Part shown: piece after piece, positions 19,737 through 28,706 of the stretch
How positions within the stretch are numbered: position 1 is the first letter of the stretch
Layout: each line of letters opens with the position of its first letter
From: Roseibium salinum
Lineage (GTDB): Bacteria; Pseudomonadota; Alphaproteobacteria; Rhizobiales; Stappiaceae
Reading direction: 5' to 3'
DNA: 64,000 nucleotides
NCBI RefSeq assembly: GCF_026240905.1
Contig: NZ_JAPEVI010000003.1
Location: forward strand, 806,001 to 870,000
Made by a program: the position numbers and the translations under genes
Notes under the pieces: model-generated
The model's database searches: none
What the model saw: the letters and a program-made list of their open reading frames with translations, nothing else
Told to the model about the DNA's origin: nothing

Positions 19737-20509
19737 TGCGCGATTTTGTTCAGACGCTGCACGAAGAAATCGGGAAGGATCCGGAGCAGCGCGCACGCGA
19801 ACTCTCCCGGCGCGAGTTGCCCAAACGGTTCTACAAGGAGGCAGCCCACCGGGAAACGGAAGGCGGCTATGCGATCCACCTGGACGGCCGCCCGGTGAAA
19901 ACGCCCGGAAAGCAGACATTGCTACTGCCGAGCGACAGGCTGGGCGCAGCGGTTGCGGCCGAATGGGCCGCCCAGGAGAAGGAAATCAATCCGGCCAGAA
20001 TGCCGCTGACCCGCATTGCCAATTCGGCCCTGGATGCGGTCTCCGTGCGGTTTGACGAAGTGGCCGACGATATCGTCCGCTTTGCCGGCAACGATGCGCT
20101 CTGCTACCGCGCGGACGATCCCGAAAGCCTGATCGACACGCAGTGCAGGCTCTGGGATCCGGTGGTCGATTGGGCCGGAATGCTGCTTGGCGGACGGTTC
20201 GTGCTGATCGAAGGCATTATCCATGCGCCGCAGCCCGATGCCCTGCTTGCGGCCTACCGGGCACGGATCTCCGGCGAAACGCCTCTCCGCCTTGCCGCCC
20301 TCCACACCATCACCAGCCTCACCGGCTCGGCGCTTCTGGCGCTCGCCTTGCGGGAAAGCCATCTTGATGCCGACAGCGTCTGGAAAGCCGCGCATGTCGA
20401 AGAGGATTTCAACATCGAACGGTGGGGCGAGGACGCGGAGGCAGCGCGCGTGCGGGCCTATAAGCGGACCGAGTTCGATGCGGCAGTGCTGATCCTGCGC
20501 GAGGCGTAA
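19736..20509 (+). CDS. ATP12-family F1-ATPase assembly chaperone
   Basis: 257 aa. It matches the alphaproteobacterial ATP12 family, which in mitochondria binds the F1 alpha subunit before hexamer assembly. Typical segments are KRFYKEAAHRETEGGYAIHL, the DGRPVKTPGKQTLLLP block, AAEWAAQEKEINPARMPLTR, and the C-terminal DFNIERWGEDAEA. It is soluble, with no signal peptide. Its start overlaps the HAD stop. It is the last gene before the palindrome-flanked GIY-YIG unit. Confidence 0.93.
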   Translation: MRDFVQTLHEEIGKDPEQRARELSRRELPKRFYKEAAHRETEGGYAIHLDGRPVKTPGKQTLLLPSDRLGAAVAAEWAAQEKEINPARMPLTRIANSALDAVSVRFDEVADDIVRFAGNDALCYRADDPESLIDTQCRLWDPVVDWAGMLLGGRFVLIEGIIHAPQPDALLAAYRARISGETPLRLAALHTITSLTGSALLALALRESHLDADSVWKAAHVEEDFNIERWGEDAEAARVRAYKRTEFDAAVLILREA

Positions 20510-20571
20510 GCGCGCCGGGACTATTTGCGTACAAACGAGCTGATGCCCGCTTGAGCAATATTGGAAGACGA

Positions 20572-20604
20572 GGAGTCCTGGGTCCCCGCTTTCGCGGGGA
20601 TGAC
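20572..20604 (+). repeat. 33-bp palindromic repeat, left copy
   Basis: Core CCCCGC-TTTC-GCGGGG hairpin within a 33-base unit whose reverse complement recurs with one mismatch at 20959-20991. The core belongs to the widespread extragenic palindromes that read VIPAKAG or HPRESGD when translated. The two copies flank the GIY-YIG gene in inverted orientation. Confidence 0.85.
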
Positions 20605-20618
20605 AACTTTAGTTGGCT

Positions 20619-20919
20619 TTAGGCCGGTCCAATAAGACCAGGAAGAAGATCGTGCCAATCTGGATTGAATTCGGAAATCAGCTCAACTTTCCAGACTCGA
20701 TTCCACTTCTTGATATTCTTTTCGCGCTTGATTGCATATTCGACACCAGTGTGGGCTTCAAAGTAGACAAGACGATGTACGCCGTATCGTCGTGTGAAAC
20801 TGCTTGCTGATTCGTCACGATGCTGCATAGTTCCGAACCAAATCATTGGTCACGCCTACATAAAGTGTTCCGCCCGGTCTACTCGCAAGAATATATGTAA
20901 AATAAGTGTGGTATCGCAT
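20619..20919 (-). pseudogene. GIY-YIG nuclease-domain protein, frameshifted
   Basis: Small UPF0213/UvrC-N-like GIY-YIG protein of about 100 aa. The N-terminal part (ATG at 20919) reads YTYxLYVGVTND-type sequence: TYILASRPGGTLYVGVTND. It then stops just after DLVR. The C-terminal part, from about 20834 in another frame, reads MQHRDESASSFTRRYGVHRL and continues to NPDWHDLLPGL, matching the family end. A shift near 20830-20836 (two bases lost or one gained) separates them. Lower GC than the neighbours and the flanking inverted palindromes mark it as acquired or mobile. Confidence 0.8.
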
Positions 20920-20958
20920 GGCGTGCCATCAGTGTGTTGGCCACAAATTACACACACT

Positions 20959-20991
20959 GTCATCCCCGCGAAAGCGGGGACCTAGGACTCC
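20959..20991 (-). repeat. 33-bp palindromic repeat, right copy
   Basis: Inverted partner of 20572-20604, 32 of 33 bases matching as reverse complement. Together they enclose a 420-bp unit containing only the GIY-YIG gene. Confidence 0.85.
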
Positions 20992-21018
20992 GCATCGCTT
21001 CTGAAGTCCGTCAAACGT

Positions 21019-21750
21019 TCAGATCTCGAATTCTTCGATATCGGCAAAGGCTTCGCGCAGCTTGTCGGACCATGTGCGGGACAACTTCTGAAAATAGGGG
21101 TTGTCCTGCTCGATACGGACCTGGCGTTCGGTGGAAAAGGAATCGGTGTTGTAAAGCAGCATGTCGATGGGCATGCCGACCGAAAGATTGGAACGCAAGG
21201 TGGAGTCGAAGGACAGCAGCACCAGTTTTGCGGCCTCGCCAAGACGCATGTCGGGACGCGTCACGCGGTCGAGGATCGGCTTGCCGTATTTGTGCTCACC
21301 GATCTGCAGAAACGGCGTGTCGTCGCAGACTTCGATGAAGTTGCCGGCGGCATAGATCTGAAACAGGCGCGGCCGTTCCCCCTTGATCTGGCCGCCCAGG
21401 ATGAAGGTGACAGAGAAGCTTTCGGCGCTGGCGGCGAGGGCTTCGCCGTCGATCGCCTTGACTTCGCGGACCGCGCTGCCAACCAGGCGGGCGACCTGAA
21501 ACATTGTCCTGGCGGTCATCAGCGTCGTCCGGTCGGTCTCCGCCGTGGTGATGTGTTCGCTAAGCAGGGAGATGACCGCCTGGGTGACGGCGAGATTGCC
21601 CGATGAAAGCAACGTGATCACACGCTCTCCCGGTTCATCCCAGACACTGAGTTTCTTGAAGCTGGAGATGTTGTCGACACCGGCATTGGTTCTTGTGTCA
21701 GCGGCGAAGACGAGGCCGCGATCCAGTTTTAAGCCGACACAATAGGTCAT
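21019..21750 (-). CDS. Anbu-type proteasome-like protease
   Basis: 243 aa, an ancestral beta-subunit homologue related to HslV and 20S proteasome beta subunits. The start MTYCVGLKLDRGLVFAADTR exposes Thr2 as N-terminal nucleophile after Met removal, followed by the Ntn-fold AADTRTNAGVDNISSFKKL segment; there is no long propeptide. GxxxTLLSSGNLA and FSVTFILGGQIKGE strands follow. The gene is last in a four-gene minus-strand cluster with transglutaminase, alpha-E and ATP-grasp proteins, the hallmark Anbu neighbourhood. The cluster suggests regulated peptide modification and degradation; the physiological substrate is unknown. Confidence 0.9.
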   Translation of the reverse strand: MTYCVGLKLDRGLVFAADTRTNAGVDNISSFKKLSVWDEPGERVITLLSSGNLAVTQAVISLLSEHITTAETDRTTLMTARTMFQVARLVGSAVREVKAIDGEALAASAESFSVTFILGGQIKGERPRLFQIYAAGNFIEVCDDTPFLQIGEHKYGKPILDRVTRPDMRLGEAAKLVLLSFDSTLRSNLSVGMPIDMLLYNTDSFSTERQVRIEQDNPYFQKLSRTWSDKLREAFADIEEFEI

Positions 21751-21809
21751 TTCCTTGCCCTTTAACTGCCCGGCGCGCGGGGCCGGCCATGGCGTGCGGA
21801 AGATGACAG

Positions 21810-22628
21810 CTATTGCTGCTGTTGGAAAGCCGCTTGAGCGACGTCCACTTCAACGTGAAGGTTTTCTTCCAGTCCGCCAAAGCGGATACCCCTGATCGGA
21901 GCAGCTGAACGGGAATCGAGGCCCACCGTCAAGCGGATATAGCGGTCTGTCGGACACATATCGTTGGATATGTCGAAGCCGGTCCATCCAAGGCCGTCAA
22001 GGAACACTTCGGCCCAGGCGTGATGGGCTTCCGATGCCTGCTCGTCTTCCAGCAGCAGATAGCCCGAGACATAGCGGGCCGGAATGCCGATGGACCGTGC
22101 CGCGGCGATGAAAATGTGCGCATGATCCTGGCAGACGCCTTCACCGGCCGCCAGCGCGGAAGTTGCGGAAGCGTGAGTTTCCGTCACGCCGACCTTGTAG
22201 TCGACCCGCTCCCGGATGGTATGCATGAGCGCGTGAAAGCCGGCGACCCTGTCGTCGGTTTCCGCCTGCGACGCCAGCCTGCGGATCGCCTGGTTGGCCT
22301 GGGTCAGCGGCGTGATCCTGGTGAAGATGCGCGGCGGTATCCCGGCATCCGGCTCATGCCCCAGAATACCGTTGGTGTCGATTGTATCGACCACTCCGGA
22401 TGCGGTGATTTCCACGTCGTGAACCGTACCGCCCCCTGAGACCATATGGACCTGGTTGCCGAAGGCATCCTTATAGGTGGTTGCACGCTCGATGCCGGGG
22501 GCCTGGATGGACCACTCGACGATTTTCTGCGTCGGGCCGTCTTCCGGCGTCAGACGCAGCTGCTGCATGGCATTGGTGAGCGGCGTATCGTAACGGTAGC
22601 GGGTTGTATGTCGGACGGATAATCGCAT
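21810..22628 (-). CDS. Transglutaminase-like cysteine peptidase of the Anbu cluster
   Basis: 272 aa from ATG 22628 (MRLSVRHTTRYRYDTPLTNA), which matches the family N-terminal domain; longer in-frame starts run into the alpha-E gene. The catalytic triad region is visible: Cys in AGEGVCQDHAHIFIAAAR, His in HHAWAEVFLDGLGWTGFD and the following Asp. These soluble bacterial transglutaminase-fold proteins usually act as peptidases or amide transferases. It lies between alpha-E and Anbu genes with short spacers, probably one transcript. Confidence 0.9.
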   Translation of the reverse strand: MRLSVRHTTRYRYDTPLTNAMQQLRLTPEDGPTQKIVEWSIQAPGIERATTYKDAFGNQVHMVSGGGTVHDVEITASGVVDTIDTNGILGHEPDAGIPPRIFTRITPLTQANQAIRRLASQAETDDRVAGFHALMHTIRERVDYKVGVTETHASATSALAAGEGVCQDHAHIFIAAARSIGIPARYVSGYLLLEDEQASEAHHAWAEVFLDGLGWTGFDISNDMCPTDRYIRLTVGLDSRSAAPIRGIRFGGLEENLHVEVDVAQAAFQQQQ

Positions 22629-22654
22629 GCGGCACCGATCTGCGGGTTCGAAGG

Positions 22655-23605
22655 TCAGGCGAAATTGTAGTCCTGGCTCAGTTGATGGGCCAACTGGTTG
22701 TTCTTGCCGACGATATCCGTCAGGAACTCGTGCAGCCCTTCCTGATAGATTTCGCGCATCTGTTTTTCCGACAACGTGCGGAAGATCTCGGCTGCCAGAT
22801 CGAGACTCGGCTCGCGTGACCCGTAGAACTGGGCCAGATCCTCGGCGGTATCGGCAAGCCACGCATAACAATGGGCGAGTGAGCGGGGCATTTCCTGGCG
22901 CAGAATGAGGAATTCGGCGATGTTGAAGGCTTTCAACCGGGCGTTCGGGTAGGCGAAGCGGTAGCTGCGGCGCCCGGACAGGGCACGCAGGATCGCCGAC
23001 CACTGATAGCGATCCATCGCCCCGTCATCGGCAATGTCGCTGTCCGGCAGCAATGTCCAGTACTGGGTGTTCAATATCCGTGCGGTGTTGTCCGCACGCT
23101 CGATGAAGTTGCCCATCTGGCTGAAGAAATATCCGTCGTCGCGCAGGATGGTGTTCAACAGCGCACCGCGGAACAGATGCGCGCGCTGGTTCACCCAGGC
23201 CAGGAAGTCGGGAAGCCTTTCGGGCGTGACGCTCTGCTGGCTGACATCGGTGAATTCGATCCAGGTGGTGTTGATGGCCTCCCAGAGCTCGGCCGTGATG
23301 CTGGTGCGCACTGCCCTTGCATTGTTGCGCGCCAGTTCCAGGCACGTGCGCACGCTTAACGGGTTGTCCTTCGAAAAGATCATGAACGCGCTGATGTTGC
23401 GGATGTTCACCTCATCGTATCTTTGCGCGTAGCGGTCGTCGCAGCCGGCATTTGCGAGCGCAAAGGTCCAGTGGGTTCCGGCGTCCTGTCCGGCATGGGA
23501 CATGATGGCGCCGCGATAGGCGACTTCCAGCAGGCGGGTCAGGTTCTGCGCGCGCTCGTGATAGCGGGACATCCAAAACAGCGAAGAGGCGGTTCTTCCG
23601 AGCAT
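22655..23605 (-). CDS. Alpha-E domain protein (DUF403) of the Anbu cluster
   Basis: 316 aa, nearly all helical. The start MLGRTASSLFWMSRYHERAQ at 23605 matches the alpha-E family; an upstream TTG at 23623 would overlap the ATP-grasp stop. Further family segments are WTLLPDSDIADDGA-like and AYPNARLKAFNIAEFLILRQ. The biochemical role is unknown, but alpha-E proteins co-occur with circularly permuted ATP-grasp enzymes and have been proposed to act with them in peptide synthesis. Spacing to the ATP-grasp gene is 7 bases. Confidence 0.9.
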   Translation of the reverse strand: MLGRTASSLFWMSRYHERAQNLTRLLEVAYRGAIMSHAGQDAGTHWTFALANAGCDDRYAQRYDEVNIRNISAFMIFSKDNPLSVRTCLELARNNARAVRTSITAELWEAINTTWIEFTDVSQQSVTPERLPDFLAWVNQRAHLFRGALLNTILRDDGYFFSQMGNFIERADNTARILNTQYWTLLPDSDIADDGAMDRYQWSAILRALSGRRSYRFAYPNARLKAFNIAEFLILRQEMPRSLAHCYAWLADTAEDLAQFYGSREPSLDLAAEIFRTLSEKQMREIYQEGLHEFLTDIVGKNNQLAHQLSQDYNFA

Positions 23606-23612
23606 CCGATTC

Positions 23613-25037
23613 TCAGTCCTCAAGTACCCAGGTGTCTTTGGTTCCGCCGCCCTGGCTGGAATTGACGACGAGGGAGCCTTTCTTCAGCGCTACACGGGTC
23701 AGGCCGCCCGGCGTGATGCGCACCTGGTCGCCGATCAGGACGAAGGGGCGCAGATCCACATGGCGCGGAGCAATCCCGGTGGCCACATGGGTCGGGCAGG
23801 CGGAGAGCGCCAGTGTGGGCTGGGCGATATAATTGCCCGGGTTGGATTCCAGGATCTTCCGGAACTCGGCGATCTGGCGCTTGCTGGCCGTCGGTCCGAT
23901 CAGCATGCCGTAGCCGCCGGAGCCGTGCACTTCCTTGACGACGATGTCCTCCAGATTGTCGAGCACATAGGCCAGATCGTCCGGACGCGAACAGTTCCAG
24001 GTGGGCACGTTGTTCAGGATCGGCTTCTGGCCCGTATAGAACTCGATGATGTCGGGAACGTACGCGTAGATGGCCTTGTCGTCGGCAATGCCGGTTCCCG
24101 GTGCGTTGCAGATGGTGACGTTGCCGGCCCTGTAGGCGTCGAACAGCCCGGGCACGCCGAGCATGCTGCCGGGATTGAAGGTGAGGGGGTCGAGGAACGC
24201 GTCGTCGATGCGCCGGTAGATCACGTCGACCTGTTTGGGTTCACGCGTCGTGCGCATGAAAACCTTGCCGGCATCCACGAACAGATCGCGGCCCTCCACG
24301 AGTTCGACGCCCATGGAGTCGGCCAGGAACGCGTGTTCGAAATAAGCGGAATTGTAGATGCCCGGCGTCAGGACGACGATGGTCTGGGTCGATTTGGACG
24401 GGTCCGGCGCAACGCTTTCCAGCGTCTGGCGCAGGTTCTCCGGGTATTGCTCGACTGGGCTGACGTGGTGTGTCTGGAAGAGCTCGGGGAAGAGCCGCAT
24501 CATCGTTTCCCGGTTTTCCATCATGTAGGAGACGCCGGAAGGTGTGCGGGTATTGTCCTCCAGGACATAGAATTCGTCCTCGGACACACGCACGAGATCG
24601 GTTCCGATGATGTGTGCGTAGACCTTCCGTGCCGGCGTGAACCCGGCCATTTCCGGGAGGAAGGCGTCGTTCTGCAAGACGAGATCCGCCGGAACCCTGC
24701 CGGCCCGCAGGATTTCCTGGCGGTGGTAGATGTCGTGCATGAAGGCGTTGAGGGCCCTCACGCGCTGGTCGATGCCGGCCGACAGGCGCCGCCACTCGGA
24801 TGCCGATATGATGCGCGGAATGGGATCAAACGGTATCAGCCGCTCGGTCGCTTCCTCCGCGCCGTAGACCGCAAAGGTGATGCCGAGCCGCCGGAATATG
24901 GTTTCGGCATCCCGGCTTTTCTTCGTCAGGAAGTTGGAAGGCTTTTCTTCAAGCCACTCGGAAATCCTGGCATAGGGCTGACGCGGCCTGCCGGACTCGT
25001 CGAGCATTTCGTTAAAGAAACTGCGAGCGTCCGCCAT
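23613..25037 (-). CDS. Circularly permuted ATP-grasp protein (DUF404/DUF407 type) of the Anbu cluster
   Basis: 474 aa. The family is a permuted ATP-grasp ligase expected to form amide bonds. Characteristic blocks are FDPIPRIISASEWRRLSAGI, FYVLEDNTRTPSGVSYMMEN (nucleotide/metal site), PGTGIADDKAIYAYVPDII, VVKEVHGSGGYGMLIGP (glycine-rich loop with conserved lysine) and the C-terminal RITPGGLTRVALKKGSLVVN. It is the first gene of the cluster (start 25037), so its product may generate what the downstream transglutaminase and Anbu protease process. That functional order is inference. Confidence 0.92.
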   Translation of the reverse strand: MADARSFFNEMLDESGRPRQPYARISEWLEEKPSNFLTKKSRDAETIFRRLGITFAVYGAEEATERLIPFDPIPRIISASEWRRLSAGIDQRVRALNAFMHDIYHRQEILRAGRVPADLVLQNDAFLPEMAGFTPARKVYAHIIGTDLVRVSEDEFYVLEDNTRTPSGVSYMMENRETMMRLFPELFQTHHVSPVEQYPENLRQTLESVAPDPSKSTQTIVVLTPGIYNSAYFEHAFLADSMGVELVEGRDLFVDAGKVFMRTTREPKQVDVIYRRIDDAFLDPLTFNPGSMLGVPGLFDAYRAGNVTICNAPGTGIADDKAIYAYVPDIIEFYTGQKPILNNVPTWNCSRPDDLAYVLDNLEDIVVKEVHGSGGYGMLIGPTASKRQIAEFRKILESNPGNYIAQPTLALSACPTHVATGIAPRHVDLRPFVLIGDQVRITPGGLTRVALKKGSLVVNSSQGGGTKDTWVLED

Positions 25038-25150
25038 TGCCTCCCCTTATGCCTCGTCATGCTTGTTACAGCAATCATGGCGAAATTCTTGTAGGTGTCA
25101 AAGCGCAATCTCGCAGCGGCACTGCCCGCCAAATAGGCATACGGTGAATA

Positions 25151-26155
25151 TCAGTCCCGATAAGCCGTTGTCCCCTCTACTTTTTTGATTTTTCCCTGGG
25201 CGTCCACATGCACCTTCATAGTGTCGTCTGCCGACCAGTACGCATAGTTGGTGAACTTGAAAATCTTCGGGTAAATGGTGAGTTTCCCGTTCTTCTCCAC
25301 CTCAGTGGTCTGGGTCACCGAGAGCATGCCGGTTTCGCTTCTCCCGATCGGTTGCAGCGCACTCAGGTTGATGCCCGGCTCCGCGTTCGGATTGCTCGTC
25401 TGGTAGAGCTCTCCACCGTAAACTGCACACTCGATGTGCAGACTGCTGCTGCCAATTCTGGGGCCGGAAGGCGTTCGCGTCCACTTGAGATCCGGGTCGA
25501 TCTGGAACGACTCATCAACCGCGAAACCAAGATGGATGGTGGCACCGTTTTGGACCGGAATGTCCTTCATCCGCATGTAGACGTCGCCGCCGCGGTTCTC
25601 GACCGACCATTTCGGCGAGATGTAGTTCCAGCCGATTTCCCCGTCCAGGACACGAAGGGTCTGCCACTCGTAGAAGATACCGGCGCCCGCCGACAGGGAG
25701 AGAGGCGTCGGCAGCAGGTTGAATTGCCGCCCCGCCTGAACGACACCCAGATCGCCAACGATGTACTGGGCAAGCCGCTTGGCGGATTCCTGCGCCGCCC
25801 ATTCGCCGGTTTTCTTGCCGGCGGCGCTCATGACCTCCCTGAACACCTTCACGCCCGTCTTGGCCACGGCATCGGCATCTCCGCCGAAGGAAAATTCCCA
25901 ATCGAGACCGGAGGATGTGATGCCGTCCATATCCCGCTCCGTCTTGCAGCCCGTCACCAGAAGGACGGCCATCGCGGTTCCAACCTCCGCCATGATGCCG
26001 GCCCGCTTTCCGGTCACCAGGACCTGAACCGGCAGCCGCTGTGCGCCCAGGTTCCAGAGGTCGAATTGAAACACGCTGCCGCCGGCAAGAACCGATCCGG
26101 AGAACCCGCCGCCCAAGAGAGCCATCCAGGTTGTGTCGGGACTGTATAAAGACAT
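25151..26155 (-). CDS. Hypothetical protein, 334 aa
   Basis: Not recognised. It starts MSLYSPDTTWMALLGGGFSG, followed by a glycine-rich hydrophobic stretch and then a segment AEVGTAMAVLLVTGCK that may insert in or contact membrane. A helical middle part (AAGKKTGEWAAQESAKRLAQ) is followed by a beta-rich C-terminal half with many aromatic and polar residues (VYMRMKDIPVQNGATIHLGF). There is no classical signal peptide. It sits alone between the Anbu cluster and pccB, with about 290 bases of upstream DNA. The beta-rich end and glycine segments could suggest a surface or toxin-like protein, but nothing decisive is visible. Confidence 0.65.
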   Translation of the reverse strand: MSLYSPDTTWMALLGGGFSGSVLAGGSVFQFDLWNLGAQRLPVQVLVTGKRAGIMAEVGTAMAVLLVTGCKTERDMDGITSSGLDWEFSFGGDADAVAKTGVKVFREVMSAAGKKTGEWAAQESAKRLAQYIVGDLGVVQAGRQFNLLPTPLSLSAGAGIFYEWQTLRVLDGEIGWNYISPKWSVENRGGDVYMRMKDIPVQNGATIHLGFAVDESFQIDPDLKWTRTPSGPRIGSSSLHIECAVYGGELYQTSNPNAEPGINLSALQPIGRSETGMLSVTQTTEVEKNGKLTIYPKIFKFTNYAYWSADDTMKVHVDAQGKIKKVEGTTAYRD

Positions 26156-26448
26156 CGCAAAACCCCTCCGCCAGCATGCAACAAAACATTGTTTCCGTGT
26201 GCATGAGTTTTGATGGAACCATGATCATTACGCTACGGATTTGCCCCAAACGCAATCTATCTGGGGTCGAATAGTGGAGCTGACCCCGGGTCCCGCAGAT
26301 CAAGAGGAGTCCGAGCGCGCAAATGTGTTGCAGATCATGTTTTGGCGGAATGCGGAGTGACCCCTGGGAACCATAAGCCCATGTGCTGACTGTTCTCGGT
26401 TCCTGGATCATGGTACGGCGTGTCCCAAGCAAGGTTGTGGAGGACCGG

Positions 26449-27981
26449 ATGAAAGAAGTTCTGGCCGAATTGGAAAGGCGCCGCGATACGGCGCGGCTGG
26501 GCGGCGGACAGCGGCGGATCGATGCGCAGCATTCCAAGGGGAAGCTGACGGCGCGTGAACGCATAGAAATCCTGCTGGACGAGGGCTCGTTTGAAGAGTT
26601 CGACATGTTCAAGCAGCATCGCTGCACCGATTTCGGCATGCATGAACAGCATATACCGGGCGACGGCGTCGTGACGGGCTGGGGAACGGTCAATGGTCGC
26701 ACCGTCTACGTGTTTTCCAAGGACTTCACGGTGTTCGGCGGCTCGCTTTCCGAAGCGCACGCGGAAAAGATCACCAAGATCCAGGACATGGCCCTGCAGA
26801 ACCGCGCGCCGATTATCGGCCTGTTCGACGCGGGGGGCGCCCGCATCCAGGAGGGCGTTGCGGCTCTCGGCGGCTACGGGGAAGTGTTTCAGCGCAATGT
26901 CCTGGCCTCCGGCGTCATTCCGCAGATCTCCCTGATCATGGGACCGTGTGCCGGGGGGGACGTCTACTCGCCCGCCATGACGGATTTCATCTTCATGGTG
27001 CGGGACACCTCCTACATGTTCGTGACCGGGCCGGATGTGGTGAAGACGGTGACCAACGAGACCGTGACGGCCGAAGAACTGGGCGGTGCCTCGATCCACA
27101 CGACCAAGTCCTCGATCGCCGATGGCGCCTTCGACAATGACGTTGAGGCCCTGCAGCAAATGCGCAGGCTGATCGACTTTCTGCCCATGAACAATCTGGC
27201 GGACCTGCCGGAACTGACGAACCACGACGATCCGGACCGGATCGACATGAGTCTCGATACGCTCATCCCCGACAACCCGAACAAGCCCTACGACATGAAG
27301 GAACTCGTTCTGAAAACGGTCGATGAGAGCGACTTCTTCGAGATTCAGGGCAATTTTGCAAAGAATATCATAACCGGCTTCGGGCGGGTGGAAGGCCGCA
27401 CGGTCGGCATCGTCGCCAACCAGCCGATGGTCCTGGCCGGTGTGCTCGATTCAGACGCCAGCCGGAAGGCCTCCCGGTTCGTCCGCTTCTGCGACTGTTT
27501 CGGCATTCCGATCGTCACCTTCGTTGATGTTCCGGGCTTTCTGCCGGGAACGTCGCAGGAATATGGCGGCCTCATCAAGCACGGTGCCAAGCTGCTGTTT
27601 GCCTATGCGGAGGCAACCGTGCCGAAAATCACCGTGATTACCCGCAAGGCGTATGGCGGCGCCTATGACGTGATGAGCTCCAAGCATATCCGCGGCGACA
27701 TCAACTACGCCTGGCCTACGGCGGAAATTGCGGTGATGGGGGCAAAGGGAGCGGTGGAAATACTCTACAGGTCCGAGCTGGGCAACAAGGACAAGATCGC
27801 CAAGCGGACCAGGGAATACGAAGACCGTTTCGCCAATCCGTTCGTGGCGGCGGAACGCGGCTATATCGACGACGTCATCCGGCCGCATTCGACCCGCCGG
27901 CGCGTGGCAAAGGCGCTTGCCCTGCTGCGTTCCAAGAAAGTCGAAATGCCCTGGAAGAAACACGACAACATCCCGCTTTGA
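26449..27981 (+). CDS. pccB: Propionyl-CoA carboxylase beta chain (carboxyltransferase)
   Basis: Transfers CO2 from carboxybiotin to propionyl-CoA, giving methylmalonyl-CoA, in breakdown of odd-chain fatty acids, Val, Ile and Met. ATG at 26449 has GGAGG five bases upstream and gives [20 protein letters not shown], the expected start, and 510 aa; earlier in-frame starts are rejected. Carboxyltransferase motifs include [51 protein letters not shown] and [15 protein letters not shown]. pccA lies downstream but separated by a small divergent gene. Confidence 0.95.
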   Translation: MKEVLAELERRRDTARLGGGQRRIDAQHSKGKLTARERIEILLDEGSFEEFDMFKQHRCTDFGMHEQHIPGDGVVTGWGTVNGRTVYVFSKDFTVFGGSLSEAHAEKITKIQDMALQNRAPIIGLFDAGGARIQEGVAALGGYGEVFQRNVLASGVIPQISLIMGPCAGGDVYSPAMTDFIFMVRDTSYMFVTGPDVVKTVTNETVTAEELGGASIHTTKSSIADGAFDNDVEALQQMRRLIDFLPMNNLADLPELTNHDDPDRIDMSLDTLIPDNPNKPYDMKELVLKTVDESDFFEIQGNFAKNIITGFGRVEGRTVGIVANQPMVLAGVLDSDASRKASRFVRFCDCFGIPIVTFVDVPGFLPGTSQEYGGLIKHGAKLLFAYAEATVPKITVITRKAYGGAYDVMSSKHIRGDINYAWPTAEIAVMGAKGAVEILYRSELGNKDKIAKRTREYEDRFANPFVAAERGYIDDVIRPHSTRRRVAKALALLRSKKVEMPWKKHDNIPL

Positions 27982-28054
27982 GATCCGGAGTGTCGGAGCC
28001 GTCATGACGAGCTTGACGGTTATCGCCAGGTCACCGGAAGCAGGGTGGATCGCA

Positions 28055-28363
28055 TCAATCCCAAAGGCCGTGCGGGAACAAGGGTTCCTTGCATTCATAC
28101 GCAACCGGGCACTGGGGGTGGTCGCGCGTCGGGCCGTATTGGACGAATAGCCGCTGATTACGATCGCAGTAGCTGATGTTCGAGACGAACATCGAATAGG
28201 TATGCCGGCCCGTCGTGAAGACCACGGCGCCGTGCCGGCGAACCATTTCCTGCGCCTGGGCGCAGGTCATCTGGCGAAGGTCGGGGCGCGCGGCGTCCGC
28301 TGCTGTGGTCACGCCCATGCCTGCGAGCACAAGTGCTGCTGTCAAAAGGTGGCATTTCCGCAT
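28055..28363 (-). CDS. Small secreted cysteine-containing protein, unknown function
   Basis: 102 aa with a clear signal peptide (MRKCHLLTAALVLAGMGVTT then AADA/ARP as a cleavage region). The mature part reads LRQMTCAQAQEMVRRHGAVV with later cysteines in SYCDRNQ, HPQCPVAYECKE, which could form disulfides in the periplasm. Similar short TCAQA-type proteins occur in rhizobia without known function. It lies antisense between pccB and pccA, so the pcc genes are not a simple two-gene operon here. Confidence 0.75.
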   Translation of the reverse strand: MRKCHLLTAALVLAGMGVTTAADAARPDLRQMTCAQAQEMVRRHGAVVFTTGRHTYSMFVSNISYCDRNQRLFVQYGPTRDHPQCPVAYECKEPLFPHGLWD

Positions 28364-28706
28364 TCCTTAGCTCCCGTCTGAAGTCAACTCTATCGGATTG
28401 TATCTTGGGTAAGGTCACGGGAGGAGTGTACAGCGCGCTGTATGCCGGAATTGTGATCAAGCGCACATCCCGGTGTTTGCCATCGGCGAAAGGCGCGCTA
28501 TCCGCAAAGACCCGTCTCGCCATTTGGATAAGTTGCGCAGCGACAGGACGGAGGCTTATACCGGTTGTTGTTGTTATGGCGTCCGGTCGCGCGCTCGCAT
28601 CTTCATTGGGCCGTCTGGCCGAATTCCGATAGGGTGAGCCGGATGTGTCATGATCGACGACAACTGATTTAACGCCAAAAAATCCGATCCAGCTGGGTGG
28701 AAACGC
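28364..28706. promoter_or_regulatory. Divergent regulatory region upstream of pccA, with 14-bp palindrome
   Basis: 343 bases without a gene. It holds the perfect palindrome TACAGCGCGCTGTA at 28429-28442, a likely protein-binding dyad between the divergent secreted-protein gene and pccA. No matching regulator gene is adjacent. The rest shows no convincing feature. Confidence 0.45.

Noticed and set aside
23760..25094. 444-codon open frame on the plus strand opposite the ATP-grasp gene
   Set aside because: The minus-strand ATP-grasp protein has strong family motifs; this frame has none and is a codon-bias shadow.
26156..26448. PccR-type operator upstream of pccB
   Set aside because: No paired TTTGCAA-type site was found. 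A GGGGTC/GACCCC inverted repeat (26263-26287) is present but too short and widely spaced to call.
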